A DNA stretch of 64,000 nt from contig CAWHDH010000021.1 of NCBI GenBank assembly GCA_963828075.1, positions 1,674,001 to 1,738,000 of the forward strand, in the 5' to 3' direction. Origin of the DNA: JACCYI01 sp963828075 (lineage in GTDB: Bacteria > Actinomycetota > Thermoleophilia > Solirubrobacterales > Solirubrobacteraceae). Shown here in pieces: positions 1-8,553 of this stretch. Every line of letters begins with the position of its first letter. The stretch's first letter is position 1. The position numbers were made by a program, and so were the translations under genes. The notes under the pieces were generated by a model that saw only the letters and a program-made list of their open reading frames with translations, was not told the origin of the DNA and ran no database searches.

Positions 1-2
1 AT

Positions 3-2046
3 GAGACCGGCGAGGTTCTCGTGGGCAAGGGCCCGTCGAACGCCAGCGCGGTCGACGAGGCCGTGCGATCGGTCGTCGACGCCTCGATCGGCGACGGTGA
101 CCTCGGGCGCGCCGGGTACTTCCTGCACGGGACGACGGTCGGCCTCAACGCCCTGCTCGAGCGCAACGGCGCGCGCGTGGGCCTGCTGACGACGGCCGGC
201 TTCCGCGACGTCCTCGAGGTCCGCCGCCTGATGCGCGTCGACGAGCACGGCGAGCATCTCTGGGACCACCTGTTCAAGACCCCCGAGCCGCTCGTGGGCC
301 GCGCCCTGCGCGCTGGGCGCCGACGAGCGCATCCTGGCCGACGGGAGCGTCCGTCAGCCGCTGTCGCCCGACAGCGTGCGCCAGGCGGCGGAGATCTTCG
401 CCCGCGAGGGCGTGGAGTGCCTGGCGATCGTCTTCCTCAACGCGCACGCGAACCCCGCCCACGAGCTGCAGGCGGCCGAGCTGGTGCGCGAGGCCGGATT
501 CACGGGCCCGCTGTCGCTCTCGCACCAGATCACGGGCCAGTACCGCGAGTACGAGCGGACGTCCACGACGGTGATCGACGCCTACGTGCGGCCCGCCGTA
601 TCGGCGTATCTCGAGCGCCTCGAGTCCGGCCTGCGCGAGGACGGGTTCGACGGCGAGTGCCTGATCACGACGTCCTCGGGCGGATGCGTGGCTTTCGGCG
701 AGGCGCGGTCGCGGCCGTTCGAGACGGTGATGTCCGGGCCGGTCGCCGGCGCGGTCGGCGCCGGCCTGCTCTGCGAGGAGCTCGGCCTCAAGCTCGCCAT
801 CACCGGCGACGTCGGCGGGACGAGCTTCGACACGTGCCTGCTCGTCGACGGCCGCCCGCGGGTCAAGCACGAAGGCGAGGTCGTCGGGATGCCGCTGCAG
901 ACCCCCTGGGTCGACGTCCGCTCGGTGGGCGCCGGCGGCGGCTCGATCGCCTCCGTCGAGCGCGGGCTGCTCCACGTCGGCCCGCGGAGCGCGGGCGCCG
1001 ACCCCGGGCCGGTCTGCTACGGCCGCGGCGGCACGGAGCCGACCGTGACCGACGCCGCCGTCGCACTGGGGATGCTCGCGCGTCCGACCCTGGCCAGCGG
1101 CCTGCGGCTCGACGAGGACGCGGCCCGCGCCGCGCTGGCCCGGATCGCGGACGAGCTGGGGCTCGAGCCCGAGCAGGCGGCCCAGGGCGTGCTCCGCGTG
1201 GCGAGCGCCGCCATGGCCGGCGCGATGCGCGCCGTGAGCGTCGAGGTCGGCGAGGACCCGCGCGACGGCGCGCTGATCGCCTACGGAGGGGCGGGGCCGC
1301 TGCTCGCCTCGCTGCTCGCCCGCGAGCTCGGCATCGGGACGATCGTCGTGCCCAACTACGCCGGCAACTTCTCGGCGTGGGGACTGCTCGAGCAGGACGT
1401 CGTGCGGTCCGCCGCGCTGACGATCGTGCGCCCGCTCGACGCCGAGGGAATCGCGCGCGCCGAGGAGACGCTCGGCACGCTGTTCGCGCGCGCTCGAGGA
1501 GCGGCTCGAGCGGCGGCTGGCCGGCACCGTCAGCCACGAGGCCGAGCTCGACCTGCGCTACCCCGGCCAGGAGTACACGTTGACGATCGGCGTCGAGCTC
1601 AGGGCGACCGCATCGCCGAGGCGCCCGAGGACATCGCGGCACGCTTCTCCGCCGCCTACCGGCGCAACTATGGCCACAGCTTCGGCGGCGACGCGGAGAT
1701 CGAGTCGGTGCGCGCCATCGAGCGCACGTCGCTGCCACACCCGTCGCGCTCGGCGGCGTCGGGCAGCCGGTCGACCCGGGCCGAGGCGGCCGGCCGCCAC
1801 ACCGTGCGCGCCTTCTCGTTCCAGCGCGAGGACTGGTGCGACTTCGTGGTGATCGACCGCGACAGCCTCGCGCCGGGCGACTCGTTCGACGGCCCGGCCA
1901 TCGTCGTCGAGACGACCACGACCTCCTACTTCGACGAGGGCTTCCGCGGGGTCGTGCACGACACGGGCGCGCTGGTCGTGACCGACACGGTGGCGCCGTC
2001 GTGGGATCGCCCGCTCGTCCCGGAGGTCGAGGACCTCACCGCGTGA
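3..2046 (+). CDS. hyuA: Hydantoinase/oxoprolinase subunit A (5' truncated, frameshifted)
   Basis: This is the ATP-binding subunit of the hydantoinase A/5-oxoprolinase family, which opens cyclic amides with ATP together with HyuB. The N-terminus lies before the window; reading starts in frame 3 at ETGEVLVGKGPSN. Recognisable segments are the HGTTVGLNALLER motif, the GDVGGTSFDT phosphate-binding motif, DVRSVGAGGGSIA and GADPGPVCYGRGG. The frame changes three times: near 300-310 (frame 3 to 1), near 1491 (1 to 2) and near 1602 (2 to 1). All segments keep family sequence, so the breaks look like indel errors, two of them in GCGC-rich runs, rather than decay. The C-terminal beta domain ends at 2046, one base from the convergent SnoaL-like gene. 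Whether the organism's real gene is intact cannot be decided here. Confidence 0.85.
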
Positions 2047-2047
2047 C

Positions 2048-2575
2048 TCAACGCCGGTAGACCGGGTCGGTCCGGTCGTGGGTCCCCCAGGCGAAGCCGG
2101 ACGTGTCCGGCAGGCCGAAGCCCTCCCACTCCTGATCGACCCGGTCGTCGCGGACCCACTCCCAGGTCAGCACGCGGCTCGCGATCCTCCACGCGCCCGC
2201 CCGGCGTTCGAAGCGGTCGACGTAGCGGCCGCCCGCCGTCCAGTCCCAGCGGGTGCCGTCCTCGCGGGTGTAGCGGTGATACCCGACGGTGTAGGACTCG
2301 GTGTGCGCGACGTCGCCGTCGAGCTCTATCAGGGTGTTCAGGACGGTGTGCATCGTGACCTCCGCGAGCGACGGCAGCGCCTCGCGCACCCAATCGACGT
2401 ACGCGTCCGCAGCGCCGGCGAATGCCCCGTGGTCGTCGACCGCGTCGTCGTGGAAGCACGAGCGCACGAGGTCCCAGTCGTGGCGGTCCAGCCCGCGAGC
2501 GAAGCGCAGGATGACGTCGCGGATCTCGTCCTTGTCGAGCAGCGCCTGCAGTCGCGGCTCGGCTGGGGCCATCAC
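2048..2575 (-). CDS. SnoaL-like / NTF2-fold protein
   Basis: The 175-residue protein has the SnoaL_4 pattern of small cone-shaped NTF2-fold enzymes and binding proteins: an N-terminal helix (LLDKDEIRDVILRFARGLDRHDWDLVRSCFHDDAVDDHG), then strands with the HTVLNTLIELDGDVAHTESYTVGYHRY and GGRYVDRFERRAGAWRIASRVLTWEW blocks. Family members include dehydratases, isomerases and ring hydroxylase small-subunit relatives, so the reaction is unassigned. The GTG start at 2575 overlaps the stop of hyuB by 4 bp, which places it last in a VOC-hyuB-SnoaL operon. In this setting a role in rearranging or dehydrating a ring intermediate is plausible, but this is inference. Confidence 0.85.
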   Translation of the reverse strand: MMAPAEPRLQALLDKDEIRDVILRFARGLDRHDWDLVRSCFHDDAVDDHGAFAGAADAYVDWVREALPSLAEVTMHTVLNTLIELDGDVAHTESYTVGYHRYTREDGTRWDWTAGGRYVDRFERRAGAWRIASRVLTWEWVRDDRVDQEWEGFGLPDTSGFAWGTHDRTDPVYRR

Positions 2576-4275
2576 GCGGCGAAGGCGTGCGGGTACAGCC
2601 GGCGTGCGGCGATCTCGGTGAGCAGGCCGGCGGTCACGTCGGCGTGCACGGCGTCGGCCGGGCGCTCGGCGGGCGGCCCCCAGCCGGCGCCGCCGCCCGT
2701 GCGGATCTCGATGCGCGAGCCCTTGGGCAGCGGGACGCCCGTCACCTTCGCGTACTCCCTGCTCGAGCCGTCCGGGAGGTGCACGATCGCCTCGTTGCGG
2801 CGGCCCCGCTCCCCGCCGGCCAGGGCGAACGGCGGCACCTGCGAGCGCTCGTTGACGACGGTCAGCTCCATGTCGAGGAGCGCGCTGACCGCGAAGTCGA
2901 TGCCGGGCCCGCCGCGGTGGAGGCCCGCGCCCGGCGAGTCCGCCGCGAAGTCGGCGTGCTCGACGACCATCGGCGTCTTGGCCTCCCAGACCTCCCAGGA
3001 GACGCCGCGCAGGCCGGAGCAGGCGACGGGCATGAGCGGTCCTCCGCCGTCACCGTAGACCGCCGCCGCGGGGGCGCCGCCGACGATGTTGATCGAGTCC
3101 GCCCAGAAGCTGCTCTTCTCGTCGAGCCCCCACAGCACCAGCGACACGCACATGTCGAAGCCGCCGGGCATGCGCTCCGGCAGCGCCGTCCCGATCGCCT
3201 CGTTGATGCCCTCGATGAGGATGTACATCGGGTAGCTGGCGAGGCCCGTGGGAGCGGGCCGGACCGGATCGAACATCGACCCGGGCCGCGTCTCGAGCTT
3301 GATGGGCCGGAAGTAGCCCTCGTTCGCGCGGCCGTCGTCGATCGCCAGCGCCATCATGGCGCAGCGGATCGCCGAGACCACGCCGATGTACGGGCTGTTC
3401 ACCGGGCCCGGCTGCTGGTCCGGCGCGTCGGTCAGGTCGATCGTGATCCCGTCCTGGTCGATCTCGACCGCCACCTCCCACGGCAGCATCACGGCCTCGT
3501 GGCCGTTGTGCTCGTGGACGATCGTGCCGGTGTAGCGGCCGGGCGGCAGCTCCGCCAGGCGTTCGCGCATGCGAGCCTCGCTGGCGTCGAAGATGACGTC
3601 GACCGCGGCGTCGAACTGCTCGAGGCCGTAGCGCTGGATGAGCTCGAGCAGCGCGCCGAGACCGGCCCGGCAGGCGCCGACCTGCGCGCCGAGGTCGCCC
3701 GCGGCGGAGGCCGGGAGCCGCGTGTTGGCGAGCATCGTCCGGTAGACGTCGTCGTCCAGGACGCCGGCCCGGTAGAGCCTGATCCCGGGGTAGATGGTTC
3801 CCTCCTGGAAGAGGTCGGTGCTGTCGCTGACGAACGGCGCCTTGGCGCCGACGTCGAGCTGGTGCGCCTTGATCGCCGCGTAGGCGACGATCTCGCCGTC
3901 GAGGAACCCTGGGACGATGATGGCCACGTCCCACTGGTGCGTCCCGGTCAGGTAGGGGTCGTTGACCACGAGGACGTCACCGGGCTCGAGTCCGTCGCGC
4001 TCGGCGTAGTGCTTGGTCACCGCCTCCACGCACAGTCCGAGGCTGCCGGTGAAGAGCGGCAGCGTCTGGATCTGCGACAGCATCCGGAACTCGCGGTCAT
4101 AGAAGGCGCCGGCGCCGTCGAGGATGTCGTAGATGATCGGGGAGAAGGCCGTCCGCTTCAGGGTGACGAGCATCTGATCGGCCGCCGCGTCGAGCCCGTG
4201 GCGGATGATCGACGCCGTGACAGGGTCGACGCGACCGGTCGCGGCCTGCGGGCGGGGCGTCGTCTCGATGCTCAT
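2572..4275 (-). CDS. hyuB: Hydantoinase/oxoprolinase subunit B
   Basis: A 567-residue HyuB/acetone-carboxylase-alpha family protein, the partner of HyuA in ATP-dependent opening of cyclic amides. Family landmarks are DPVTASIIRHGLDAAADQM near the N-terminus, FSPIIYDILDGAGAFYD, VVNDPYLTGTHQWDVAII, and the C-terminal GGGAGWGPPAERP tail close to the usual end of the family. The start at 4275 (MSIETTPRP) was chosen because it overlaps the stop of the upstream VOC gene and gives a normal length. Unusually, hyuA is not adjacent in the same operon but lies on the other strand beyond the SnoaL-like gene. Substrate cannot be read from sequence; hydantoins, oxoproline and lactams are all handled by relatives. 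Confidence 0.92.
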   Translation of the reverse strand: MSIETTPRPQAATGRVDPVTASIIRHGLDAAADQMLVTLKRTAFSPIIYDILDGAGAFYDREFRMLSQIQTLPLFTGSLGLCVEAVTKHYAERDGLEPGDVLVVNDPYLTGTHQWDVAIIVPGFLDGEIVAYAAIKAHQLDVGAKAPFVSDSTDLFQEGTIYPGIRLYRAGVLDDDVYRTMLANTRLPASAAGDLGAQVGACRAGLGALLELIQRYGLEQFDAAVDVIFDASEARMRERLAELPPGRYTGTIVHEHNGHEAVMLPWEVAVEIDQDGITIDLTDAPDQQPGPVNSPYIGVVSAIRCAMMALAIDDGRANEGYFRPIKLETRPGSMFDPVRPAPTGLASYPMYILIEGINEAIGTALPERMPGGFDMCVSLVLWGLDEKSSFWADSINIVGGAPAAAVYGDGGGPLMPVACSGLRGVSWEVWEAKTPMVVEHADFAADSPGAGLHRGGPGIDFAVSALLDMELTVVNERSQVPPFALAGGERGRRNEAIVHLPDGSSREYAKVTGVPLPKGSRIEIRTGGGAGWGPPAERPADAVHADVTAGLLTEIAARRLYPHAFAA

Positions 4276-4808
4276 GGCGCTGCTCCTGTCGTCGGGTCGG
4301 GGTACTCGTATTCGGGGACGGCCATGACGAAGCCGGCCGGGACATCGGCGATCTCGAGAACGAACCCGAGGTCCTCCCGCGTGTCGATGTAGGCGCCGAC
4401 GAGGCGCGGGCTCTCCTCGGTGCCGCCGGCGAAGCGGGCGTCCATCACATTGCGCAGTCCGAGGTCGCTGAAGTGGTCGCGCGCGCGATCGAAGTCCGCC
4501 ACGTCGAACCGCACGTGGTGGATGTGATCGGCTCCGCCGTGGCGCTCCAGCGACTCCGCGTACGGGCTCTCGCCCTCGAGCGGCTGGATGATCTCCACGC
4601 GGAAGTGCGGGCCCAGCTGCGCCAGCGCGGCGCGCATCGCGAACTCCGCGGGCTGGGAGTCGAGCTCGGCCGACACCGTCGACGGGTCGTAGCGATACAC
4701 GCGCCACGGGCCCACGCCATAGCGGTCCCACCACGTGCGGACAGCGCGGTCGATGTCGCGGGTGGCGATGCAGATGTGGTTGCCGGCCGTGAAGAGGGGA
4801 TCGCGCAC
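4272..4808 (-). CDS. VOC-superfamily (glyoxalase-like) protein
   Basis: A 178-residue vicinal-oxygen-chelate protein. It begins with the typical first-module strand (GNHICIATRDIDRAVRTWWDRYGVGPW), and the second module contains HHVRFDVADFDRARDHFSDLGL. VOC enzymes bind a divalent metal and act as isomerases, epimerases, lyases or dioxygenases; the particular reaction is not recognisable. It starts with GTG at 4808, and a good -10 hexamer (TATGAT, 4823 to 4818) lies about ten bases upstream, so the mRNA is probably leaderless or nearly so. The gene is first in the VOC-hyuB-SnoaL operon and is divergent from the aminotransferase, with the shared palindromic operator 4825-4839 between them. Confidence 0.85.
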   Translation of the reverse strand: MRDPLFTAGNHICIATRDIDRAVRTWWDRYGVGPWRVYRYDPSTVSAELDSQPAEFAMRAALAQLGPHFRVEIIQPLEGESPYAESLERHGGADHIHHVRFDVADFDRARDHFSDLGLRNVMDARFAGGTEESPRLVGAYIDTREDLGFVLEIADVPAGFVMAVPEYEYPDPTTGAAP

Positions 4809-4824
4809 GAGGGGTGTATCATAC

Positions 4825-4839
4825 CTGAATCGAACTCAG
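4825..4839. promoter_or_regulatory. Palindromic operator CTGA-N7-TCAG, site 1
   Basis: CTGAATCGAACTCAG lies in the 32-bp gap between the divergent VOC and aminotransferase genes. It sits directly upstream of the TATGAT -10 hexamer of the VOC operon, between the -10 and the expected -35 position, and ends one base before the TTG start of the aminotransferase. The same CTGA-N7-TCAG form recurs at four other places in the island. The likely ligand is the XRE regulator encoded at 21389-21748 (inference). Confidence 0.7.
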
Positions 4840-4840
4840 T

Positions 4841-6175
4841 TTGTCCATCCTCGAGACGTTCGATCGTGCGCTCGTTCGCCGGCTGCTCGACCGGGAGGAG
4901 CGCCGGCTCGCCGACAGCACCGCGGCGTCGCGCGAGATGCACGAGCGCGCGCGCGCGACCCTGGTCGGGGGTGTCGCGTCGTCCTATCAGCTGCGGGACC
5001 CGTGGCCGCTGTACCTGACCCACGGCCGCGGCGCGGCGCTCTGGGACGTCGATGGGACCCGGCGCGTCGATTACCACAGCGGCTTCGGCGCCATGGTGCA
5101 GGGCCACGCCAATCCGGTGATCGGGCGAGCCGTCCAGGAGCGCTACGCCCTGGGCACCCACCTCGCCGCCCCGACGGAGGATGCCGTCGCGGTCTCCGAG
5201 GAGCTCGCCCGCCGCTTCGGCCTGCCCCGGTGGCGGTACACGAACTCGGGCTCGGAGTCGACGATGGACGCCATCCGGATCGCCCGCGGCTTCACCGGTC
5301 GCGAGGTCGTGATGAAGATCTCCGGGTCCTACCACGGCCACCACGACGCGGTGATGGCCTGCGAGGGCGACGCGCGCTCCGCGGGCATCCCGGATGCAGT
5401 CGCAGCCCTGACGTCCGCGGTCCCGTTCAACGACGCCGAGGCGATGGAGCGCCGCATCGAGCGGCTCGACTCGGAGGGCCGCAAGCCGGCCTGCGTGATC
5501 CTCGAGCCGGCGTTCATGCTCGGCCTGGTCCTGCCCGACCCGGGCTACCTCGAGGCCGTCCGCGACATCACGCGCCGCCACGGCGTCGTCCTCATCTTCG
5601 ACGAGGTGAAGACGGGGCTGACGATCGCGGCCGGCGGCGCCACGGAGCGCTTCGGGATCCGGCCGGACCTCGTGACGCTCGCCAAGGCGCTCGGCGGCGG
5701 CCTTCCTTCCGGCGCGATCGGCGGGACGGAGGAGGTGATGGCCGTCGTCGAGGACGAAACCGTGCTGCAGGTCGGCACCTTCAACGGCAACGCGCTCGGC
5801 ATGGCGGCGGCGCGGGCCAACCTCCGCGACGTCCTGACGCCGGAGGCGTACGAATGGCTGGACCGGCTGAACGAGCGGATGGCGGCCGGCTGTGAGCGCG
5901 CGCTGGCCGAGCACGGGCTTCCCGGCTACGCGCTCGGCCTCGGCGCCCGCGGCTGCGTGACGTTCGCGCCGGCCCGGATCCGCGACCACGCGGCGCTGCA
6001 CGCCCACCAGGACCCCGAGCTCCTCCGGCTGACGTCGCTGTACGCGACTAACCGGGGCCTCTACCTCACGCCCGCGCGCCCGGAGCAGTGGACGCTGTCG
6101 GTCGCCCATTCGGAGGCCGACGTCGACGCCTACGTGGACACGTTCACCGCGCTGGCGCGCGAGCTCGCCGGCTGA
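4841..6175 (+). CDS. Class III PLP aminotransferase (GSA-aminomutase-like)
   Basis: A 444-residue fold-type I class III aminotransferase, nearest in pattern to glutamate-1-semialdehyde aminomutase-like enzymes of catabolic clusters. Seen are the N-terminal VGGVASSYQLRDPWPLY entry, HANPVIGRAV, the NSGSESTMDAIRIAR block, SYHGHHDA, FDEVKTGL (Asp contacting the PLP ring nitrogen) and the Schiff-base lysine at about residue 282 in TLAKALGGGLPSGAIGG. It probably moves an amino group from an amino acid or amine intermediate, not from haem biosynthesis, given the setting. The only early start is TTG at 4841, one base after operator 1 and with no ribosome-binding site; an in-frame TGA lies at 4826. 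ATG at 4937 (residue 33) is the alternative but would cut conserved sequence. Confidence 0.9.
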   Translation: MSILETFDRALVRRLLDREERRLADSTAASREMHERARATLVGGVASSYQLRDPWPLYLTHGRGAALWDVDGTRRVDYHSGFGAMVQGHANPVIGRAVQERYALGTHLAAPTEDAVAVSEELARRFGLPRWRYTNSGSESTMDAIRIARGFTGREVVMKISGSYHGHHDAVMACEGDARSAGIPDAVAALTSAVPFNDAEAMERRIERLDSEGRKPACVILEPAFMLGLVLPDPGYLEAVRDITRRHGVVLIFDEVKTGLTIAAGGATERFGIRPDLVTLAKALGGGLPSGAIGGTEEVMAVVEDETVLQVGTFNGNALGMAAARANLRDVLTPEAYEWLDRLNERMAAGCERALAEHGLPGYALGLGARGCVTFAPARIRDHAALHAHQDPELLRLTSLYATNRGLYLTPARPEQWTLSVAHSEADVDAYVDTFTALARELAG

Positions 6176-7225
6176 TCAATCGCCAGGGACGATGACCGCG
6201 CGGCCGACGACCTCGCCGCGACGGAGGCGGTCGTAGGCGTCCACCGCGTCGGCCAGGCCGCAGCGCTCCACCTCGGTGTGGATGGCACCAGATCGGGCGA
6301 GCGCGACCACCTCGGCCAGCTCGGGGACGCTGCCCCAGGTGGTGACGGTCACCGAGCAGTCGAACGGCAGGCTGTACGCCACCACCGGCAGCGTGCCACC
6401 GCCGCGCCCGACGTAGGAGATGGCTCCGCCCGGCGCGACCACGCCGGCCGCGAGCGCCAGGGTGGCGTCGGTCGCGACGCAGTCGAGGACGAGCGTGGCG
6501 CCGTTCCCGCCGGTCTCGTCCCGCAGGTCCTCGGGAGTCAGGTCACGCGCGGAGAGGACGGCGTGGGCGCCGGCGGCGCGCGCCAGCTCCAGCGCCTGCT
6601 CGCGGTTGTCCACCGCGACGACCCGGGCCGCGCTGACCGCGCGCAGGATCTGCACCGCCATGTGACCGAGCCCGCCGACGCCGATGACGACGACGGTGGC
6701 GTTCGGCCGCAGCAGGTGCAGGTACCGCTTGATCGCGTGGTACGGCGTGAGGCCGGCGTCGGCGAGCGGAGCCGCGAGGACGGGATCGAGGTCGCCGATC
6801 GGCACGAGGTGGCGGACGGAGGGCACGACCATGTACTCCGCGAGGCCGCCGTCGCGGCCCAGGCCGCCGCCGTGCGCGCGCAGCTCGCTCGCGGGCCGCG
6901 CGCAGACGTTGTCCTGGCCCTGCATGCAGTGCCAGCAGACACCGCAGCCCCAGCGCGCATGCACGAGCACCCGGTCGCCTTCGGCGATGCCGGAGACCCC
7001 GGCTCCCAGCGCGCTCACGGTCCCCGCCGTCTCGTGCCCGAGCGTGAACGGCAGGTCGTACGGCAGCGTGCCCTCCGGCCACTCCATGAGGTGCACGTCC
7101 GTATGACAGAGGCCGGCCGCGTCCACCTTCAGCAGCACCGCGCCGGGGCCGGGCTCGGGGACATCCGTCTGGACGAGCTCCGCCTCGCTCTGCCAGCGGA
7201 GCTGGCGAACGGCCTGCATCATCAT
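6176..7225 (-). CDS. Zinc-dependent alcohol dehydrogenase (MDR family)
   Basis: A 349-residue medium-chain dehydrogenase/reductase. The catalytic zinc ligands are in GLCHTDVHL and GHETAG, the structural zinc cysteines are in CGVCWHCMQGQDNVC, and the Rossmann motif is GVGGLGHMAVQI followed by VDNREQALELARAAGAH, the acidic residue favouring NAD over NADP. It should oxidise a primary or secondary alcohol to aldehyde or ketone. Three successive ATGs (7225, 7222, 7219) overlap the stop of the upstream flavoprotein gene, indicating translational coupling. It is last in the long transporter-SBP-SDR-flavoprotein-ADH operon and ends back to back with the convergent aminotransferase. Confidence 0.92.
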   Translation of the reverse strand: MMMQAVRQLRWQSEAELVQTDVPEPGPGAVLLKVDAAGLCHTDVHLMEWPEGTLPYDLPFTLGHETAGTVSALGAGVSGIAEGDRVLVHARWGCGVCWHCMQGQDNVCARPASELRAHGGGLGRDGGLAEYMVVPSVRHLVPIGDLDPVLAAPLADAGLTPYHAIKRYLHLLRPNATVVVIGVGGLGHMAVQILRAVSAARVVAVDNREQALELARAAGAHAVLSARDLTPEDLRDETGGNGATLVLDCVATDATLALAAGVVAPGGAISYVGRGGGTLPVVAYSLPFDCSVTVTTWGSVPELAEVVALARSGAIHTEVERCGLADAVDAYDRLRRGEVVGRAVIVPGD

Positions 7226-8553
7226 CGGGCGGGCACCTCGGCCAGCGCCGTCCGGGCGGCCTGCAGTCCGAACACGAGCGCGGTCGCCAGGCCACCCGCG
7301 TACGCGCGATGGAAGACGCCCCCCGCATCGGCCCCTGCCGCCAGCAGCCCTGCAATCGGGACGCCGTCGGAGTCGAGAACCCGGGCCTGCGGATCGATCG
7401 TCAACCCGCTCCAGGTGTTGGTGATCGCCGGGACGACCTCGATGACGTAGTACGGCGGATCGACGAGCGGCGCCGCGTCCAGACGCCGGCCGGGCCGCGG
7501 GTCGCCGGCCTCGCACCGGCGGTTGAACTCGGCCAGCGCGTCGCGGATGGCGGGCCCCGGATACCCCCACTCCTCGGGGAGGGCCTCGAACTCGTCGACT
7601 TCGTCGGCCACCGCGGCTCTCGCGCCCAGCCGGTAGGCGAGCCGGAACTTGTCGAGCGGCTCGACCCCCTCGACGTACGGCTGCATCATCCACTGGTCGT
7701 GCACGCGCTGGTCGGTCACCAGCAGCGCCCGCCCCTCGGGCTGATCGAGCACGGCGAGCGTCGAGATGTGGTCGCCGATCGTCTCGTCGCAGAAGCGTCG
7801 CCCGTCGAGATTGAAGAGCACGCCGTGCTCTGAGTGGTAGAAGCTCAGAGCGGTGAACTCGTGCGGGTCGGTGTACGGGACGCCCGACGGGATGAGGTGC
7901 CCGTAGAACCCCGCGTTCGCCTTGCCGAACCCGGCGCCGGCCGACAGCCCGAGGCGCAGGCCGTCGCCCGTGCTGTGGGTGTTCGCGCGCACCGCGAGGT
8001 CCCCGGCGAGCGGGCCGATGTGCTCGGCGCGCAGGTCGCGGTCGCCGGCGAAGCCTCCCGTCGCCAGCACGGTCGACCCGGCCCGGATCGCTCGCCGCTC
8101 GCCGGTGCTCGTCACGACCTCGGCGCCGGCGACGCGGCCGTCCTCGAACAGCAGGCGCTCGGTCCGGGTGCCGACGAGCAACTCGCCCCGATCGCGGACG
8201 ATCCGCTCGCAGGCGACGAGGAAGCCGGCGATGTCGGTGGCGCAGCCTCGCCCATAGCCGAGGACGGTCACCGGATCCGCGACGTGGACCCCCAGGGAAC
8301 GAACCCACTCGAGACCCTCGGCGTAGCCCTCGACCACCCGTGCCGACAGATCCGGGTCACCGCCCGGATTGACCTCGCGCATGACGTCGACGCTCGGCGC
8401 GGTCCAGATGAACCCGGCGTAGGCGGCAGACCCGCCAATGGCGGGTCCCTTCTCGACGAGAACGACCGTGGCGCCGTCCTGCGCGGCGCGTGCCGCAGCG
8501 CTCAGCCCCGCCATCCCGCCGCCGAGGACCAGGAGATCGACCGAGTCGCTCAT
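7222..8553 (-). CDS. FAD-dependent dehydrogenase (fumarate reductase/ketosteroid dehydrogenase-like)
   Basis: A 443-residue flavoprotein of the succinate dehydrogenase/fumarate reductase flavoprotein superfamily. It has the N-terminal GGGMAGLSAAARAAQDGATVVLVEK dinucleotide fold with GGSAAYAGF, then STVLATGGFAGD, and the C-terminal FAD block GLLAAGADAGGVFHRAYAGGLATALVFG. Relatives without haem domains include 3-ketosteroid delta-1-dehydrogenases, urocanate reductases and tricarballylate dehydrogenases, which add or remove hydrogens next to a carbonyl. No signal peptide is visible, so it is cytoplasmic. Its ATG overlaps the SDR stop by 4 bp. A desaturation or reduction of a ketone intermediate made by the neighbouring dehydrogenases is a reasonable guess. 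Confidence 0.88.
   Translation of the reverse strand: MSDSVDLLVLGGGMAGLSAAARAAQDGATVVLVEKGPAIGGSAAYAGFIWTAPSVDVMREVNPGGDPDLSARVVEGYAEGLEWVRSLGVHVADPVTVLGYGRGCATDIAGFLVACERIVRDRGELLVGTRTERLLFEDGRVAGAEVVTSTGERRAIRAGSTVLATGGFAGDRDLRAEHIGPLAGDLAVRANTHSTGDGLRLGLSAGAGFGKANAGFYGHLIPSGVPYTDPHEFTALSFYHSEHGVLFNLDGRRFCDETIGDHISTLAVLDQPEGRALLVTDQRVHDQWMMQPYVEGVEPLDKFRLAYRLGARAAVADEVDEFEALPEEWGYPGPAIRDALAEFNRRCEAGDPRPGRRLDAAPLVDPPYYVIEVVPAITNTWSGLTIDPQARVLDSDGVPIAGLLAAGADAGGVFHRAYAGGLATALVFGLQAARTALAEVPAR

Noticed and set aside
290..1610. Programmed frameshifting in hyuA
   Set aside because: Three shifts in both directions, with no slippery heptamer or downstream structure, do not fit programmed recoding; indel error is simpler.
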